Both the position numbers and the translations under genes were made by a program. Under the pieces are notes generated by a model. It did not search any database, was not told where the DNA came from, and saw only the letters and a program-made list of their open reading frames with translations. Positions 35,120 to 43,560 of a DNA stretch of 64,000 nucleotides are shown here, in pieces. The stretch is from Rhodococcus sp. 14-2483-1-2 (GTDB taxonomy: Bacteria; Actinomycetota; Actinomycetes; Mycobacteriales; Mycobacteriaceae). Numbering within the stretch: the first letter of the stretch is position 1; every line of letters begins with the position of its first letter. The stretch covers positions 372,001 to 436,000 of the forward strand of contig NZ_NPFW01000007.1 in the NCBI RefSeq assembly GCF_002259405.1, read 5' to 3'.

Positions 35120-36360
35120 CGATTCAGCTCGCACGTGTTCACCGGTCGTTGACCGGCGAACATGCCCTTGACCCACGGCAGCGATCGACTGCTGTCCAGA
35201 TTGCCGTGTCCCTCACCCTGATGCAACTCGTACTCGACGAGATCTCCGGAATCACAGGCGCGCTGCAACGCCTTCTCGGTCCACGGTTCGAGAATCAGAT
35301 CGTCCTCGCTGCCGTACATCACCAACAGTGGTGTCGTCGAACGCTGCTGCGGCAGAGCCATATCCGCCAGGTAACCGCGCAGACGATCCGTCGCTTCGAT
35401 GCTGACGGGCGTCAGGTCCGCAGCTTGCAGACCCGCCAAGAGCCCCGGCACGTCGTCGGACTTCGGCGGTACGCACTCCATGAAGTCGTCCCACCGCTCC
35501 CGAGCCAACCCGGATCGGTAGTCGTCGAGGTTCATCTCGGGATGACTGATCGCCAACGTGTGCAGCGCGTACATCAGCAGCGGGTACTGGGCCCGCGTCA
35601 GTGTCTGATTCGCGGCAGCATCGGCCAGGCCGGACATGTCCGACACCGGCACCATCGCCGCGGTGCCCACCAGCTCGAGCCCGCCGCCGTACTCGGCGTT
35701 GCGGTCGCTTGCCGCCCAGGCCGCCATGCCGCCGAGCGAGACACCGTAGGCGGCCCAACGCGAACTGAGGGTGGGCATGAAGTTCCTGGCCGCACGGACT
35801 GCGTCGATCATGTTGTAGCCGAACGTCTTCGAGTCCAGGTACGGGTGATACGAGCCACCGAGCCCGAGCCCCTGGTAGTCGGTCATGGCAACGGCGAAGC
35901 CGTTGAGCACCAGCGCCGCCACGATGGGGGCACTGCCGAGAAGGTTGGCGTACCTCGACGGCCCACACGCCTCGAGCACACCCGTCGTACCGTGACCGTA
36001 GGACACCACCGGCCAGCCACCCTCGGGCGCGGTGCCACCCGGGATCACCACGGTGCCCGATACCTCCGTCGCCTCCCCGGTGACTCCCGACGTAGATCGG
36101 TACACCACACGAGTCGCGGTAGCCCCCAACTCGGTGACGTCTGCTGCGATGTCCTCGATCGGCTCGGCCGAGATCAACGAACCCGGCTCGGTACCACCGA
36201 CATTGGACGGCGGCGGCGGCTCCGACGTCGCCGGAGAGGCCGTGACGGGAGCCGTCTGCGCGCCGGGCGGCAGCACGATCGGAGCCTGCTGCGAGCAGGA
36301 GATCGACACCACGGCTGCGGTCACCAGGACGCCGACTCGGACCGTCCACCCACCTGACAT
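35116..36360 (-). CDS. Secreted lipase, LIP family (copy 3, diverged)
   Basis: A 414-residue paralogue of the lipases at 30675 and 33177. The nucleophile elbow is changed from Gly-Gly-Ser-Gln-Gly to Gly-Val-Ser-Leu-Gly (Ser208), and the acid/His regions read Tyr-Gly-Ser-Glu-Asp-Asp and Gly-Glu-Gly-His-Gly. The N-terminal hydrophobic signal is followed by Ser-Ile-Ser-Cys (Cys22), a less canonical lipobox, then a Pro/Ser-rich linker. It lies 5 bp after the degenerate tyrosine kinase gene and overlaps the Wzz gene start by four bases. Substrate specificity may differ from the other two copies. Confidence 0.87.
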   Translation of the reverse strand: MSGGWTVRVGVLVTAAVVSISCSQQAPIVLPPGAQTAPVTASPATSEPPPPSNVGGTEPGSLISAEPIEDIAADVTELGATATRVVYRSTSGVTGEATEVSGTVVIPGGTAPEGGWPVVSYGHGTTGVLEACGPSRYANLLGSAPIVAALVLNGFAVAMTDYQGLGLGGSYHPYLDSKTFGYNMIDAVRAARNFMPTLSSRWAAYGVSLGGMAAWAASDRNAEYGGGLELVGTAAMVPVSDMSGLADAAANQTLTRAQYPLLMYALHTLAISHPEMNLDDYRSGLARERWDDFMECVPPKSDDVPGLLAGLQAADLTPVSIEATDRLRGYLADMALPQQRSTTPLLVMYGSEDDLILEPWTEKALQRACDSGDLVEYELHQGEGHGNLDSSRSLPWVKGMFAGQRPVNTCELNR

Positions 36361-36365
36361 AGGAG

Positions 36366-37838
36366 CTATCCTCTGCTCGCCGAGGACGTCGCAGAGTCGT
36401 TCTTCGCCGGCTTCGGCCTGACGGCCGCGGCGTGGGCGGGTCCGGATGGAGCTGCTTGCACGGACGGGACAGTGGAACTCTCTGCAGCAGCCGACGTTTC
36501 ACTGGAGTCGTCCGCCGCGGAGCTGCCACCGAGGAGGCGTCGGGCCGCGGGTTCGAAGGTGGTCACCACTCCCAGCACGGTGCCGCCGACGCCGTCGATT
36601 GCCTTGATCGCACGTCGCAGCTTGTCACGCGTGGTGCGACCGGTACGGGCGAGAACTACTGTGCCGTCGGACAATGCAGTGAGAATCGCACCGTCGGTGA
36701 CATCGAGCAGAGGCGGGGTGTCGACGATGACGTAGCGGTAGTGGCCGCGCAGCGCTGTCAGGACCTCCTGAGCGCGGTCCGATCCGAGCAACTCACTCGG
36801 GTTCGGCGGCACCGGCCCCGCAGGAAGCACCGACACACCGTCGAACACATCGTTCTGGATGGCATCGTCCACGCTGTGCTCGCCGGAGAGGACGGTGGAC
36901 AAGCCGCTGTTCTGCTCGATGCCCAAGCGGGTGCCCAGGGTGGCGCTTCGCAAGTCGCCGCCGACGAGCAGCACCGTGTGCCCGGCCTCGGCGAGAACGG
37001 CGGAGAGGTCGATGGCGGTACCGGTACGTCCTTCGCCCGAGGCCGCGCTGGTGATGGTGATGACACGCGGCGGCGAGCCGCCACCGAGGAAGCGAATGTT
37101 GGTGCGCAGGATGCGCAGTGGTTCACCCATCGTCGCCATCGACGCGACCGGCACGGTGGGACGCGTCGCATCCACCGGGAGACCACCGAGTACAACACGG
37201 CCCGAGACGTCCTCGGCGCGTGGACGATCGCGGATGGAGCGATCCATCAGACCGCGAAGCAACGCGAGGGCGAGGCCGACGACAAAGCCGACAGCGCCGC
37301 CGAGACCGAGGGCGACGAACAGACCCATCCCGATCGGTGCCGTCGGAACGTCACCCTGATCGACGATGGTGGCACCGGCCGCGGGGTTGCCGCCGCGCTG
37401 GGACGTTTCGAGTTCCTGCACCACCTGCGTCAGCTGCCCGGCGACTGCGTTGGTCAACGCCTGGGCGACTGCGGGATCGGCATCGGTGGCACACAGGTCG
37501 AGCAACACCGTCTTCTCGATCGGCGTCGCAGTGATCCTGGACCGCAGTTCCGCCGCGGACTCCTGCAGCTGCAACTGATCGACGGCTCGCTGTGCAACCT
37601 GTGTGCTGGTGGCCAACCCGGCGTAGGAGGACACGCGTTCCTGCGAGAAGAGATTGTTCTGGTACGCCTCACCGACGGAACTGCCGCCTTCGGTGGTGAC
37701 GAACAAACGAGCACACGCTTGGTACTGAGGCGTCGTGAAGAACGTGTAGGCATACCCCCCGGCGACACCGATGGCCGTCGCGAGAGCGACGATCCACCAA
37801 CCCGCGCGAAGGATCCGCCAATACTCTCGAATCTCCAC
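36366..37838 (-). CDS. Wzz/BY-kinase fusion with degenerate kinase motifs (locus B)
   Basis: A 490-residue Wzc-like protein. The Wzz domain begins Val-Glu-Ile-Arg-Glu-Tyr-Trp and has two membrane helices. In the kinase domain the Walker A lysine is replaced by arginine (Gly-Glu-Gly-Arg271-Thr-Gly-Thr). Walker A' reads Gly-Gly-Asp-Leu-Arg-Ser, whereas Walker B (Val-Ile-Val-Asp-Thr-Pro-Pro) is intact. The Ser/Ala-rich C-terminal tail contains no tyrosine cluster. Autophosphorylation is therefore doubtful, and it may act structurally or be controlled in trans. GTG 37838 is chosen because AGGAG precedes it by six bases. It is the first gene of the seven-gene leftward operon and divergent from the Wzy-like gene. 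Confidence 0.88.
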   Translation of the reverse strand: MEIREYWRILRAGWWIVALATAIGVAGGYAYTFFTTPQYQACARLFVTTEGGSSVGEAYQNNLFSQERVSSYAGLATSTQVAQRAVDQLQLQESAAELRSRITATPIEKTVLLDLCATDADPAVAQALTNAVAGQLTQVVQELETSQRGGNPAAGATIVDQGDVPTAPIGMGLFVALGLGGAVGFVVGLALALLRGLMDRSIRDRPRAEDVSGRVVLGGLPVDATRPTVPVASMATMGEPLRILRTNIRFLGGGSPPRVITITSAASGEGRTGTAIDLSAVLAEAGHTVLLVGGDLRSATLGTRLGIEQNSGLSTVLSGEHSVDDAIQNDVFDGVSVLPAGPVPPNPSELLGSDRAQEVLTALRGHYRYVIVDTPPLLDVTDGAILTALSDGTVVLARTGRTTRDKLRRAIKAIDGVGGTVLGVVTTFEPAARRLLGGSSAADDSSETSAAAESSTVPSVQAAPSGPAHAAAVRPKPAKNDSATSSASRG

Positions 37839-37931
37839 GAATGCTCCTATCGAATAACCGACGGTCAAGGGCAAAGAATAAAGCGCAGCGAAGGATTCGG
37901 CACGGCGTACATGTTGCGAGTAGGTGAAAGC

Positions 37932-39371
37932 GTGACAACATCAGAACCCATGAGCATCACGCAGCGGGTCGGATGGGTCGCCATCGTGGCAATCCCCGTT
38001 CTCGTTACATTCGCCATGATCGTCGGCGGAACTCCAGCGAAATTGGGGGCATTCGCCCTCGTCGCGCTGACCGTGGGGGCGTACATCGGCCTACGTCATC
38101 CGCTGTATTTGACTCGCGCTCTTGCCTTTTGCTTGGGGGCGCTCCCGTTCGGCTACGTACCGGGCACTCCCGCGCCGTTGGTCTTCACCTTCGCCGTCGC
38201 GACCATCTTCGCCACTGTGATTCACCGCACAGCAGTGAGCCGCATCACATGGCCTGAAACGACCGTCATTGCGCTCATCGTTCTGTCTGCACTGTCGGTC
38301 GTCGTCATGGCAACCGGACTCGGTGATTTCTTCGAATTCGGTAAATGGCTCATATCCACTCTTGTGGTGGTGTGCCTGTTGCGAATGCCGCGGGACGAAA
38401 TGGCAATGTTCGGCAGGATCTACGTCTACGCGGCGTCGGCCGCCGCTGCGTTCGCGTTGCTGATCTTCGTCGGCGATCCCGCGGGCAAACTCATTCGCTA
38501 CCTATCGATTCTGGGATACGGCACCGAGGAGGAGAGCACGCGGTTCGTCTACAGCCCCACCGGAGCCACCTCGGTTCGCCTGGCAGGGACGTACATCGAC
38601 CCCAACGCCGCCGGAATCGGCTTCGTCCTCGCGCTGATGCTGTGCATCCTGCTGTTGCGGGGATACCTGCGTACCGCTCTCGGAGCTCTGCTGTTCCTGT
38701 CGATCGTGCTGACGCTGTCGCGAGCGGCCCTGTTCTCGGTGGTGTTCGGCGTAGTACTGATGTTCGCGTTCCAACAGCTGCGGACCAGGGAACGCCTGGC
38801 GATCGTCGGCGCATTCGTAGTGGCCTTCATCGGAGCGCTCGCAGTACCCAGCGTGCGCAGCCGCGTCTTCTCGTCCTTCGGCAACGAGGACGCAGGCTCG
38901 AGCGCACGCGGCGATGCACTGGCCGAATTCCCCGGCCACATGCAAGGCCACTGGCTGTTCGGCCTCGGTTGGGGCCGGCCCGAATTCGTCGATCCCGCCA
39001 CCGCGTTCGAGGTGAACTTCGTCGCCAACTCGCCACTGTTGACCGTCTACCGCGGCGGCATTTTCACCGGCCTCGCCTTCATCGCAATTCTCGTTGCCGG
39101 TGCCGTCGTGGGCTACCGGATGCTGCGATCGGGACGCTGGGAACTCGGCTTCTACGGCGGCACTTTCATCGGCTTCTCGGTGGTCGCGCTGCAACTCGAC
39201 TTTCCCGTCGTCAGCAATCCCTCCACCACGACAGCATTTTCCGTGATGCTCGCATTCGTCGTCTACGCGTGGGAAAAGACGTCGGAAACCAAGCCCGACG
39301 GCGACAACGTCGAGGGTACGAAAACGAAAAGCTTGCTTTCGGCCGGAGGTTCTCGACCAGCAGTTTCATAA
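37932..39371 (+). CDS. O-antigen ligase/Wzy-type polymerase (locus B)
   Basis: About 479 residues with roughly eleven membrane helices and a hydrophilic loop in the C-terminal half that contains Phe-Gly-Leu-Gly-Trp-Gly-Arg. The Leu-Thr-Leu-Ser-Arg-Ala-Ala helix motif before the loop is characteristic of the Wzy_C/O-antigen-ligase family. It would polymerise repeat units outside the membrane. GTG 37932 follows AGGTGAAAG; ATGs at 37911 and 37950 are alternatives, and the long upstream frame is a shadow of the divergent kinase gene. It is followed by the secreted glycosidase at 39420. Confidence 0.84.
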   Translation: MTTSEPMSITQRVGWVAIVAIPVLVTFAMIVGGTPAKLGAFALVALTVGAYIGLRHPLYLTRALAFCLGALPFGYVPGTPAPLVFTFAVATIFATVIHRTAVSRITWPETTVIALIVLSALSVVVMATGLGDFFEFGKWLISTLVVVCLLRMPRDEMAMFGRIYVYAASAAAAFALLIFVGDPAGKLIRYLSILGYGTEEESTRFVYSPTGATSVRLAGTYIDPNAAGIGFVLALMLCILLLRGYLRTALGALLFLSIVLTLSRAALFSVVFGVVLMFAFQQLRTRERLAIVGAFVVAFIGALAVPSVRSRVFSSFGNEDAGSSARGDALAEFPGHMQGHWLFGLGWGRPEFVDPATAFEVNFVANSPLLTVYRGGIFTGLAFIAILVAGAVVGYRMLRSGRWELGFYGGTFIGFSVVALQLDFPVVSNPSTTTAFSVMLAFVVYAWEKTSETKPDGDNVEGTKTKSLLSAGGSRPAVS

Positions 39372-39419
39372 TTATCGGTCCGCTTTTTGTGATTTGTACA
39401 AAAGCGCGCTCGAGGTGCA

Positions 39420-41003
39420 ATGATTCCCGCACCGGCCCGTCGAATGTTGGTACGGACCCCCTGGTGGAGAGAATTGAAGATGGTTCACTTTCGCGGTGGC
39501 TTTCGCGCAGTAATGTCAGCGACAACCGTTTTGATCGTCGCTGCCGGGCTCTCGTTCGGAGTCACGTCCGTCATCACTTCACCCGATCACCTCATCGGCC
39601 CGTCACGCGCCGACGCGGCCCCCAATCCACCCGGCGTCGGCATTTCCGACGGCGGCGGATTGCTGTGGGCCTCCGACGCGGAGTTGGACACCACCGTGCA
39701 ATTCATGACGGCAATGGGCACCACATCGATGCGCATCGCCATTCCGTGGTCCACCGTCGAGTACACCCAGAATCAGCTGGACTGGACGGCCGTCGATCGG
39801 GTCGTGAACAAGCTTCGAGCAGCGAACATCTCGATGCTGGGCATCATCGCGTACACCCCGCCGTGGGCGACCTCCCCGGTGAACCAACCCATCAACACCC
39901 GCCCGGCATCACCTGCGGCGTTCGGTGACTTCGCAGGCAAGGTCGCCGCCCGCTACAAGGGCAAGGTTGCCGACTACGAGATCTGGAACGAGCCCAACGG
40001 GTCGATGTTCTACGGGCCGCAGCCCGACGCGGCCGGCTACACCGCCCTGCTCAAGGCCGCTTACCCCAAGATCAAGGCAGCCGACTCGGCCGCAACGGTC
40101 GTCGGCGGTGTCCTCGGCGCAGCCGAACAGGGATGGGGCATCGTCAATCCCGTCGACTTCACCAACCAGATGTATGCGGCAGGTGCTGCAGGCAGTTTCG
40201 ACGCCCTCTCCTACCACCCGTATCAATACTCACTGAAGTTCTCCGAGGGCCCCTACGTCGAGCATTCACCGGCCCGGCAGGTCATGGACATGCGCGCGGC
40301 CATGGTCGCCAACGGCGACGGCAGCAAGAAGATCTGGGCCACCGAGTACGGCGTTCCCACCTCCGCGGTGTCGGGAGATCAGCAGAACGCGATGATCACC
40401 GACTTCATCCAGAAGTGGCGCGAGCTGCCGTACACCGGGCCGATCTTCCTCTACACGATGCGCGACAAGGCAACCGGCAGCAATGATCCGGAAGACACGT
40501 TCGGCCTGCTCGAGAGCAACTGGGGTGCCAAACCGGCTCTGTGGGGCCTGATGAGCCTGCTGCAGAACAACATCCCGCGCACTGCCGAGTACAACCGATT
40601 CGCTGCTGCTCCGAACAACTCCGGAGCGGTACTGGGACCGGTGTTCCCCGTTCGCGATACGTGGGCGCAGTACCGCCAGGACGCGGTTCTCTACGAGATG
40701 CCCACCGGTTTCGTTGCCGTTCCCCGCGCCGTGGCCGAATCGATCCGCGCCACCGGATTTCTCCCGACCACGCCGTTCAACGGCACCTACCAGGACTTCG
40801 ACAGTCCCTTCGGCCTACGTGTGTTCTCCACCGCCGTCGGTGGTACCCACAACATCGGTGGCGGCATCTACAGCGCCTGGGATCCCACCCTGGGGCCCGC
40901 AACGAGCGACGAGATGCCGCAGTACGGCGGCGGCGTACGGGTGACGTTCCAGTACGGCGCGATCACCTGGACACCGTATGTCGGAGCGACCGTCACCCGC
41001 TGA
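39420..41003 (+). CDS. Secreted PslG-like glycoside hydrolase (clan GH-A)
   Basis: A 527-residue exported enzyme. An N-terminal signal/anchor helix (about residues 30-50) precedes a (beta/alpha)8 glycosidase domain with acid/base Glu191 in Ile-Trp-Asn-Glu-Pro-Asn and nucleophile Glu309 in Ile-Trp-Ala-Thr-Glu-Tyr-Gly. This matches GH39/GH5-type, PslG-like enzymes that trim or release exopolysaccharide during export. The extra C-terminal ~150 residues may form an accessory beta domain. It follows the Wzy-like gene and precedes the glycosyltransferase operon, so the locus B polymer is its likely substrate. A smaller homologue closes that operon at 48454. Confidence 0.86.
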   Translation: MIPAPARRMLVRTPWWRELKMVHFRGGFRAVMSATTVLIVAAGLSFGVTSVITSPDHLIGPSRADAAPNPPGVGISDGGGLLWASDAELDTTVQFMTAMGTTSMRIAIPWSTVEYTQNQLDWTAVDRVVNKLRAANISMLGIIAYTPPWATSPVNQPINTRPASPAAFGDFAGKVAARYKGKVADYEIWNEPNGSMFYGPQPDAAGYTALLKAAYPKIKAADSAATVVGGVLGAAEQGWGIVNPVDFTNQMYAAGAAGSFDALSYHPYQYSLKFSEGPYVEHSPARQVMDMRAAMVANGDGSKKIWATEYGVPTSAVSGDQQNAMITDFIQKWRELPYTGPIFLYTMRDKATGSNDPEDTFGLLESNWGAKPALWGLMSLLQNNIPRTAEYNRFAAAPNNSGAVLGPVFPVRDTWAQYRQDAVLYEMPTGFVAVPRAVAESIRATGFLPTTPFNGTYQDFDSPFGLRVFSTAVGGTHNIGGGIYSAWDPTLGPATSDEMPQYGGGVRVTFQYGAITWTPYVGATVTR

Positions 41004-41032
41004 ATTCAATCGATCAGCTGATCGATAATTCA
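41001..41032 (+). terminator. Large palindrome overlapping the glycosidase stop codon
   Basis: ATCGATCAG-CTGATCGAT (41009-41026) is a perfect 18-bp palindrome extended by flanking TGAATT (41001-41006) and AATTCA (41027-41032). It begins at the TGA stop of the glycosidase gene. No U-tract follows, so it is either a factor-assisted terminator/processing stem or a DNA-binding palindrome. Confidence 0.45.
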
Positions 41033-41434
41033 CAAACCGCACGCCCCTTTTCATTGGGTTCAGTGCGCCCATTTCCCGGTGCCATCATTGCGGCCACGTT
41101 AACTCTGCGCAAAGGCGCGGTTTCGTTTTATCGATCAATTATTTTGCGTTGTGAACCACCTCACTTTGCGCTATCTATTTCCTCCGCAAACGGATATTCA
41201 TATAGCGCGAACGAATGACTCTTCGTGGCAGGATTATGTCCAGTGTTCGCACGTCTCGTCGGGGGACGCCTTGAAATCGACGCTCTTGTCGTGCACCGTC
41301 GCACGCCGGAGCGTCATCTGGCGTTTCGGGATGCCCTAGCTCCACTCGAGTACGGACCGACACGATGGGTAGCTCATGAAGACGGATAGTGTTGTGTCAC
41401 AGCTGGTTACATCCACAGTAGTTCGGGCGGCAAT
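41004..41434. other. Intergenic control region before the locus B glycosyltransferase operon
   Basis: About 430 bp of AT-richer DNA with no supported gene. It contains the 18-bp palindrome at its left end, four copies of CGCAAA/TTTGCG between 41108 and 41190, and GCGCTAT/ATAGCGC arms at 41168-41174 and 41202-41208. It must hold the promoter of the eight-gene operon starting at 41435. Confidence 0.5.
41108..41190. promoter_or_regulatory. Cluster of TTTGCG/CGCAAA boxes upstream of the locus B operon
   Basis: CGCAAA occurs at 41108-41113 and 41185-41190 and TTTGCG at 41143-41148 and 41165-41170: four copies in both orientations within 83 bp. The last two form TTTGCG-N14-CGCAAA. Repetition and position suggest regulator binding, but no regulator gene is adjacent. 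Confidence 0.35.
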
Positions 41435-42568
41435 ATGACCGACGGCCTCCGCGTCGCGATTGCGCACGACTATCTCACCCAACGAGGCGGTGCCGAGAAG
41501 GTCGTCCTCGCCATGGCCCGCGCCTTCCCCGACGCCCCCATCCACACCACGCTCTTCGAGCCGTCGACGACGTTCCCCGAATTCTCCGAACTCGACGTTC
41601 GCCCGTCGGCACTGAACCGGGTCGGTTTCCTGCGCAAGAACCATCGCGCCGCACTTCCACTGCTGCCCTTCGCGTCCTCGTCCATCGAGATCGACGCCGA
41701 TGTGGTGCTCACCAGCACCAGCGGCTGGGCCCACGGTTTCCACACCTCCGGCCGCAAGCTCGTCTACTGCTATTCACCTGCGCGTTGGTTGTACGAGTCG
41801 CAGATGTATCTGGGCGAGAGCCGTAGCCCAGCCAAACGTATTGCGCTCAAGTCGCTCTCGTGGCCGCTGCGCCGCTGGGACCGGCGAGCGGCACTGTCGG
41901 CGGATCGCTACCTCGCCATCTCCACCGTGATACAGCAGCGCATCACCGACGCATACGGCATCCGGTCGACGGTGGTGCCTGCCCCGTTCACCGTCGAGGC
42001 CGCGCCGCCGGAGTCGATCCCCGAGGCCGCCACCTGGCTCGACGACGCCGGCTACTACCTCTGTATCTCCAGACTGCTGCCGTACAAGAACGTCGACAAG
42101 GTCATGGCCGCATTCGCCGGCACCGACCGCAAGTTGATCGTCGTCGGCCGCGGACCCGAGGCCGACCGGTTGCGAAAGCTGAAGTCCGACAACGTTCTCA
42201 TGCTCAGCGATCTGACGTCGGGACAGATGACCTGGCTCTACCGGGGGTGTAACGGTTTGATCGCCGCGAGCTATGAAGATTACGGATTGACCCCCATCGA
42301 AGCGGGTTACCACGGCAAGCCCAGCGCCGTGCTCCGCTGGGGCGGTTTTCTCGACACAGTCGAGGAAGGCGTGTCAGGGGTGTACTTCGATCAGCCACAA
42401 CCGGATTCGATTCGTGACGCGGTCACCGCTCTCGAACGGATGGCCTGGGAGCCACTGAAGATTCAGGCGCACGTGGAGCAGTTCAGCGAGGAACGCTTCG
42501 CTGCCGAACTCATTTCCGCAGTATCCGAGATCAATGCAGAACGAATCGAGAGGACGGCGTCGCGATGA
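41435..42568 (+). CDS. Glycosyltransferase family 4, WbaZ-like (locus B)
   Basis: A 377-residue GT-B enzyme opening with Ala-His-Asp-Tyr-Leu-Thr-Gln-Arg-Gly-Gly-Ala-Glu-Lys-Val, typical of the mannosyltransferase WbaZ group. The donor domain has Ile-Ser-Arg-Leu-Leu-Pro-Tyr-Lys-Asn and Glu-Asp-Tyr-Gly-Leu-Thr-Pro-Ile-Glu (EX7E). It is the first gene of the rightward operon, and its stop overlaps the gmd start. A GDP-sugar donor is plausible given that neighbour. Confidence 0.9.
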   Translation: MTDGLRVAIAHDYLTQRGGAEKVVLAMARAFPDAPIHTTLFEPSTTFPEFSELDVRPSALNRVGFLRKNHRAALPLLPFASSSIEIDADVVLTSTSGWAHGFHTSGRKLVYCYSPARWLYESQMYLGESRSPAKRIALKSLSWPLRRWDRRAALSADRYLAISTVIQQRITDAYGIRSTVVPAPFTVEAAPPESIPEAATWLDDAGYYLCISRLLPYKNVDKVMAAFAGTDRKLIVVGRGPEADRLRKLKSDNVLMLSDLTSGQMTWLYRGCNGLIAASYEDYGLTPIEAGYHGKPSAVLRWGGFLDTVEEGVSGVYFDQPQPDSIRDAVTALERMAWEPLKIQAHVEQFSEERFAAELISAVSEINAERIERTASR

Positions 42569-43560
42569 CCAAGCGCGCTTTGATCACCGGCATCACCGGA
42601 CAGGACGGCCTCTATCTCGCCGAGCTGCTGCTCAGCAAGGGGTACAAAGTGTTCGGTCTGCTTCGCGGACAGAACAATCCGAAAGCTCCGATGCTGGAGC
42701 GAGTACTACCCCAGGTCGAAATTCTGCACGGGGATCTTCTCGATCTGTCCGCGCTGATGCGTGCGTTCGCCGTGGCCGACCCCGACGAGGTCTACAACCT
42801 CGGAGCCGTCTCCTTCGTGGCGTACTCCTGGGAGAACGCCCGCCTCACCACCGACGTCACCGGCGGCGGAGTGCTGAACATGCTCGAATCGACGCGGCTG
42901 TACGAGCAGGTGGCGGGCAAGCAGGTTCGCTTCTACCAGGCATCCAGCTCGGAGATGTTCGGCAAGGTGCAGCAGGTACCCCAGCGCGAGGACACACTGC
43001 TCTGGCCCCGATCGCCGTACGGTGTCGCCAAGGTCTACGGCCACTACATGACCATCAACTACCGCGAGTCCTACGGCATGCACGCCAGCTCCGGGATTCT
43101 GTTCAATCATGAATCACCCCGGCGTGGACCGGAATTCGTCACCCGAAAGGTCTCCCAGGCCGTCGCGCGGATCGCACTCGGTCTGCAGAGCGAGATCTCG
43201 CTGGGCAATCTCGACGCCAAGCGCGACTGGGGTTTCGCCGGCGACTACGTCGAAGCCATGTACCTGATGCTGCAACAGGACGAGGCCGACGACTACGTCA
43301 TCTCCACCGGTGAGACCCACTCGATTCGCGAACTCCTCGACCACGCGTTCGCTGCCGTCGACATCGACGACTGGGAGCCCTACGTCAAGATCGATCCACG
43401 CTTCCTGCGGCCCGCCGAAGTGGACCTACTCGTCGGCGACTCGTCGAAAGCCCAAGCAGCTCTTGGTTGGAAGCCCAAGGTCGCCTTCCCCGAACTGGTG
43501 GCCATGATGGTGCGCAACGACCTCGCCGAACAGTCCCCCGACACAGTCAAGATCGCGTGA
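42565..43560 (+). CDS. gmd: GDP-mannose 4,6-dehydratase
   Basis: A 331-residue extended SDR converting GDP-mannose to GDP-4-keto-6-deoxymannose. Seen are Gly-Ile-Thr-Gly-Gln-Asp-Gly at the cofactor loop, Ser-Ser-Ser-Glu-Met-Phe-Gly, the catalytic Tyr-Gly-Val-Ala-Lys, Asn-His-Glu-Ser-Pro-Arg-Arg-Gly, and Lys-Arg-Asp-Trp-Gly-Phe-Ala. All are characteristic of Gmd. The start overlaps the preceding glycosyltransferase stop (ATGA). The next gene is a second enzyme of the same subfamily, so the pair may make a 6-deoxyhexose such as GDP-rhamnose or GDP-6-deoxytalose; this is inference. Confidence 0.9.
   Translation: MTKRALITGITGQDGLYLAELLLSKGYKVFGLLRGQNNPKAPMLERVLPQVEILHGDLLDLSALMRAFAVADPDEVYNLGAVSFVAYSWENARLTTDVTGGGVLNMLESTRLYEQVAGKQVRFYQASSSEMFGKVQQVPQREDTLLWPRSPYGVAKVYGHYMTINYRESYGMHASSGILFNHESPRRGPEFVTRKVSQAVARIALGLQSEISLGNLDAKRDWGFAGDYVEAMYLMLQQDEADDYVISTGETHSIRELLDHAFAAVDIDDWEPYVKIDPRFLRPAEVDLLVGDSSKAQAALGWKPKVAFPELVAMMVRNDLAEQSPDTVKIA

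Noticed and set aside
35149..36357. 402-codon plus-strand frame opposite lipase copy 3
   Set aside because: Arg/His-rich antisense shadow; the lipase has an intact catalytic set.
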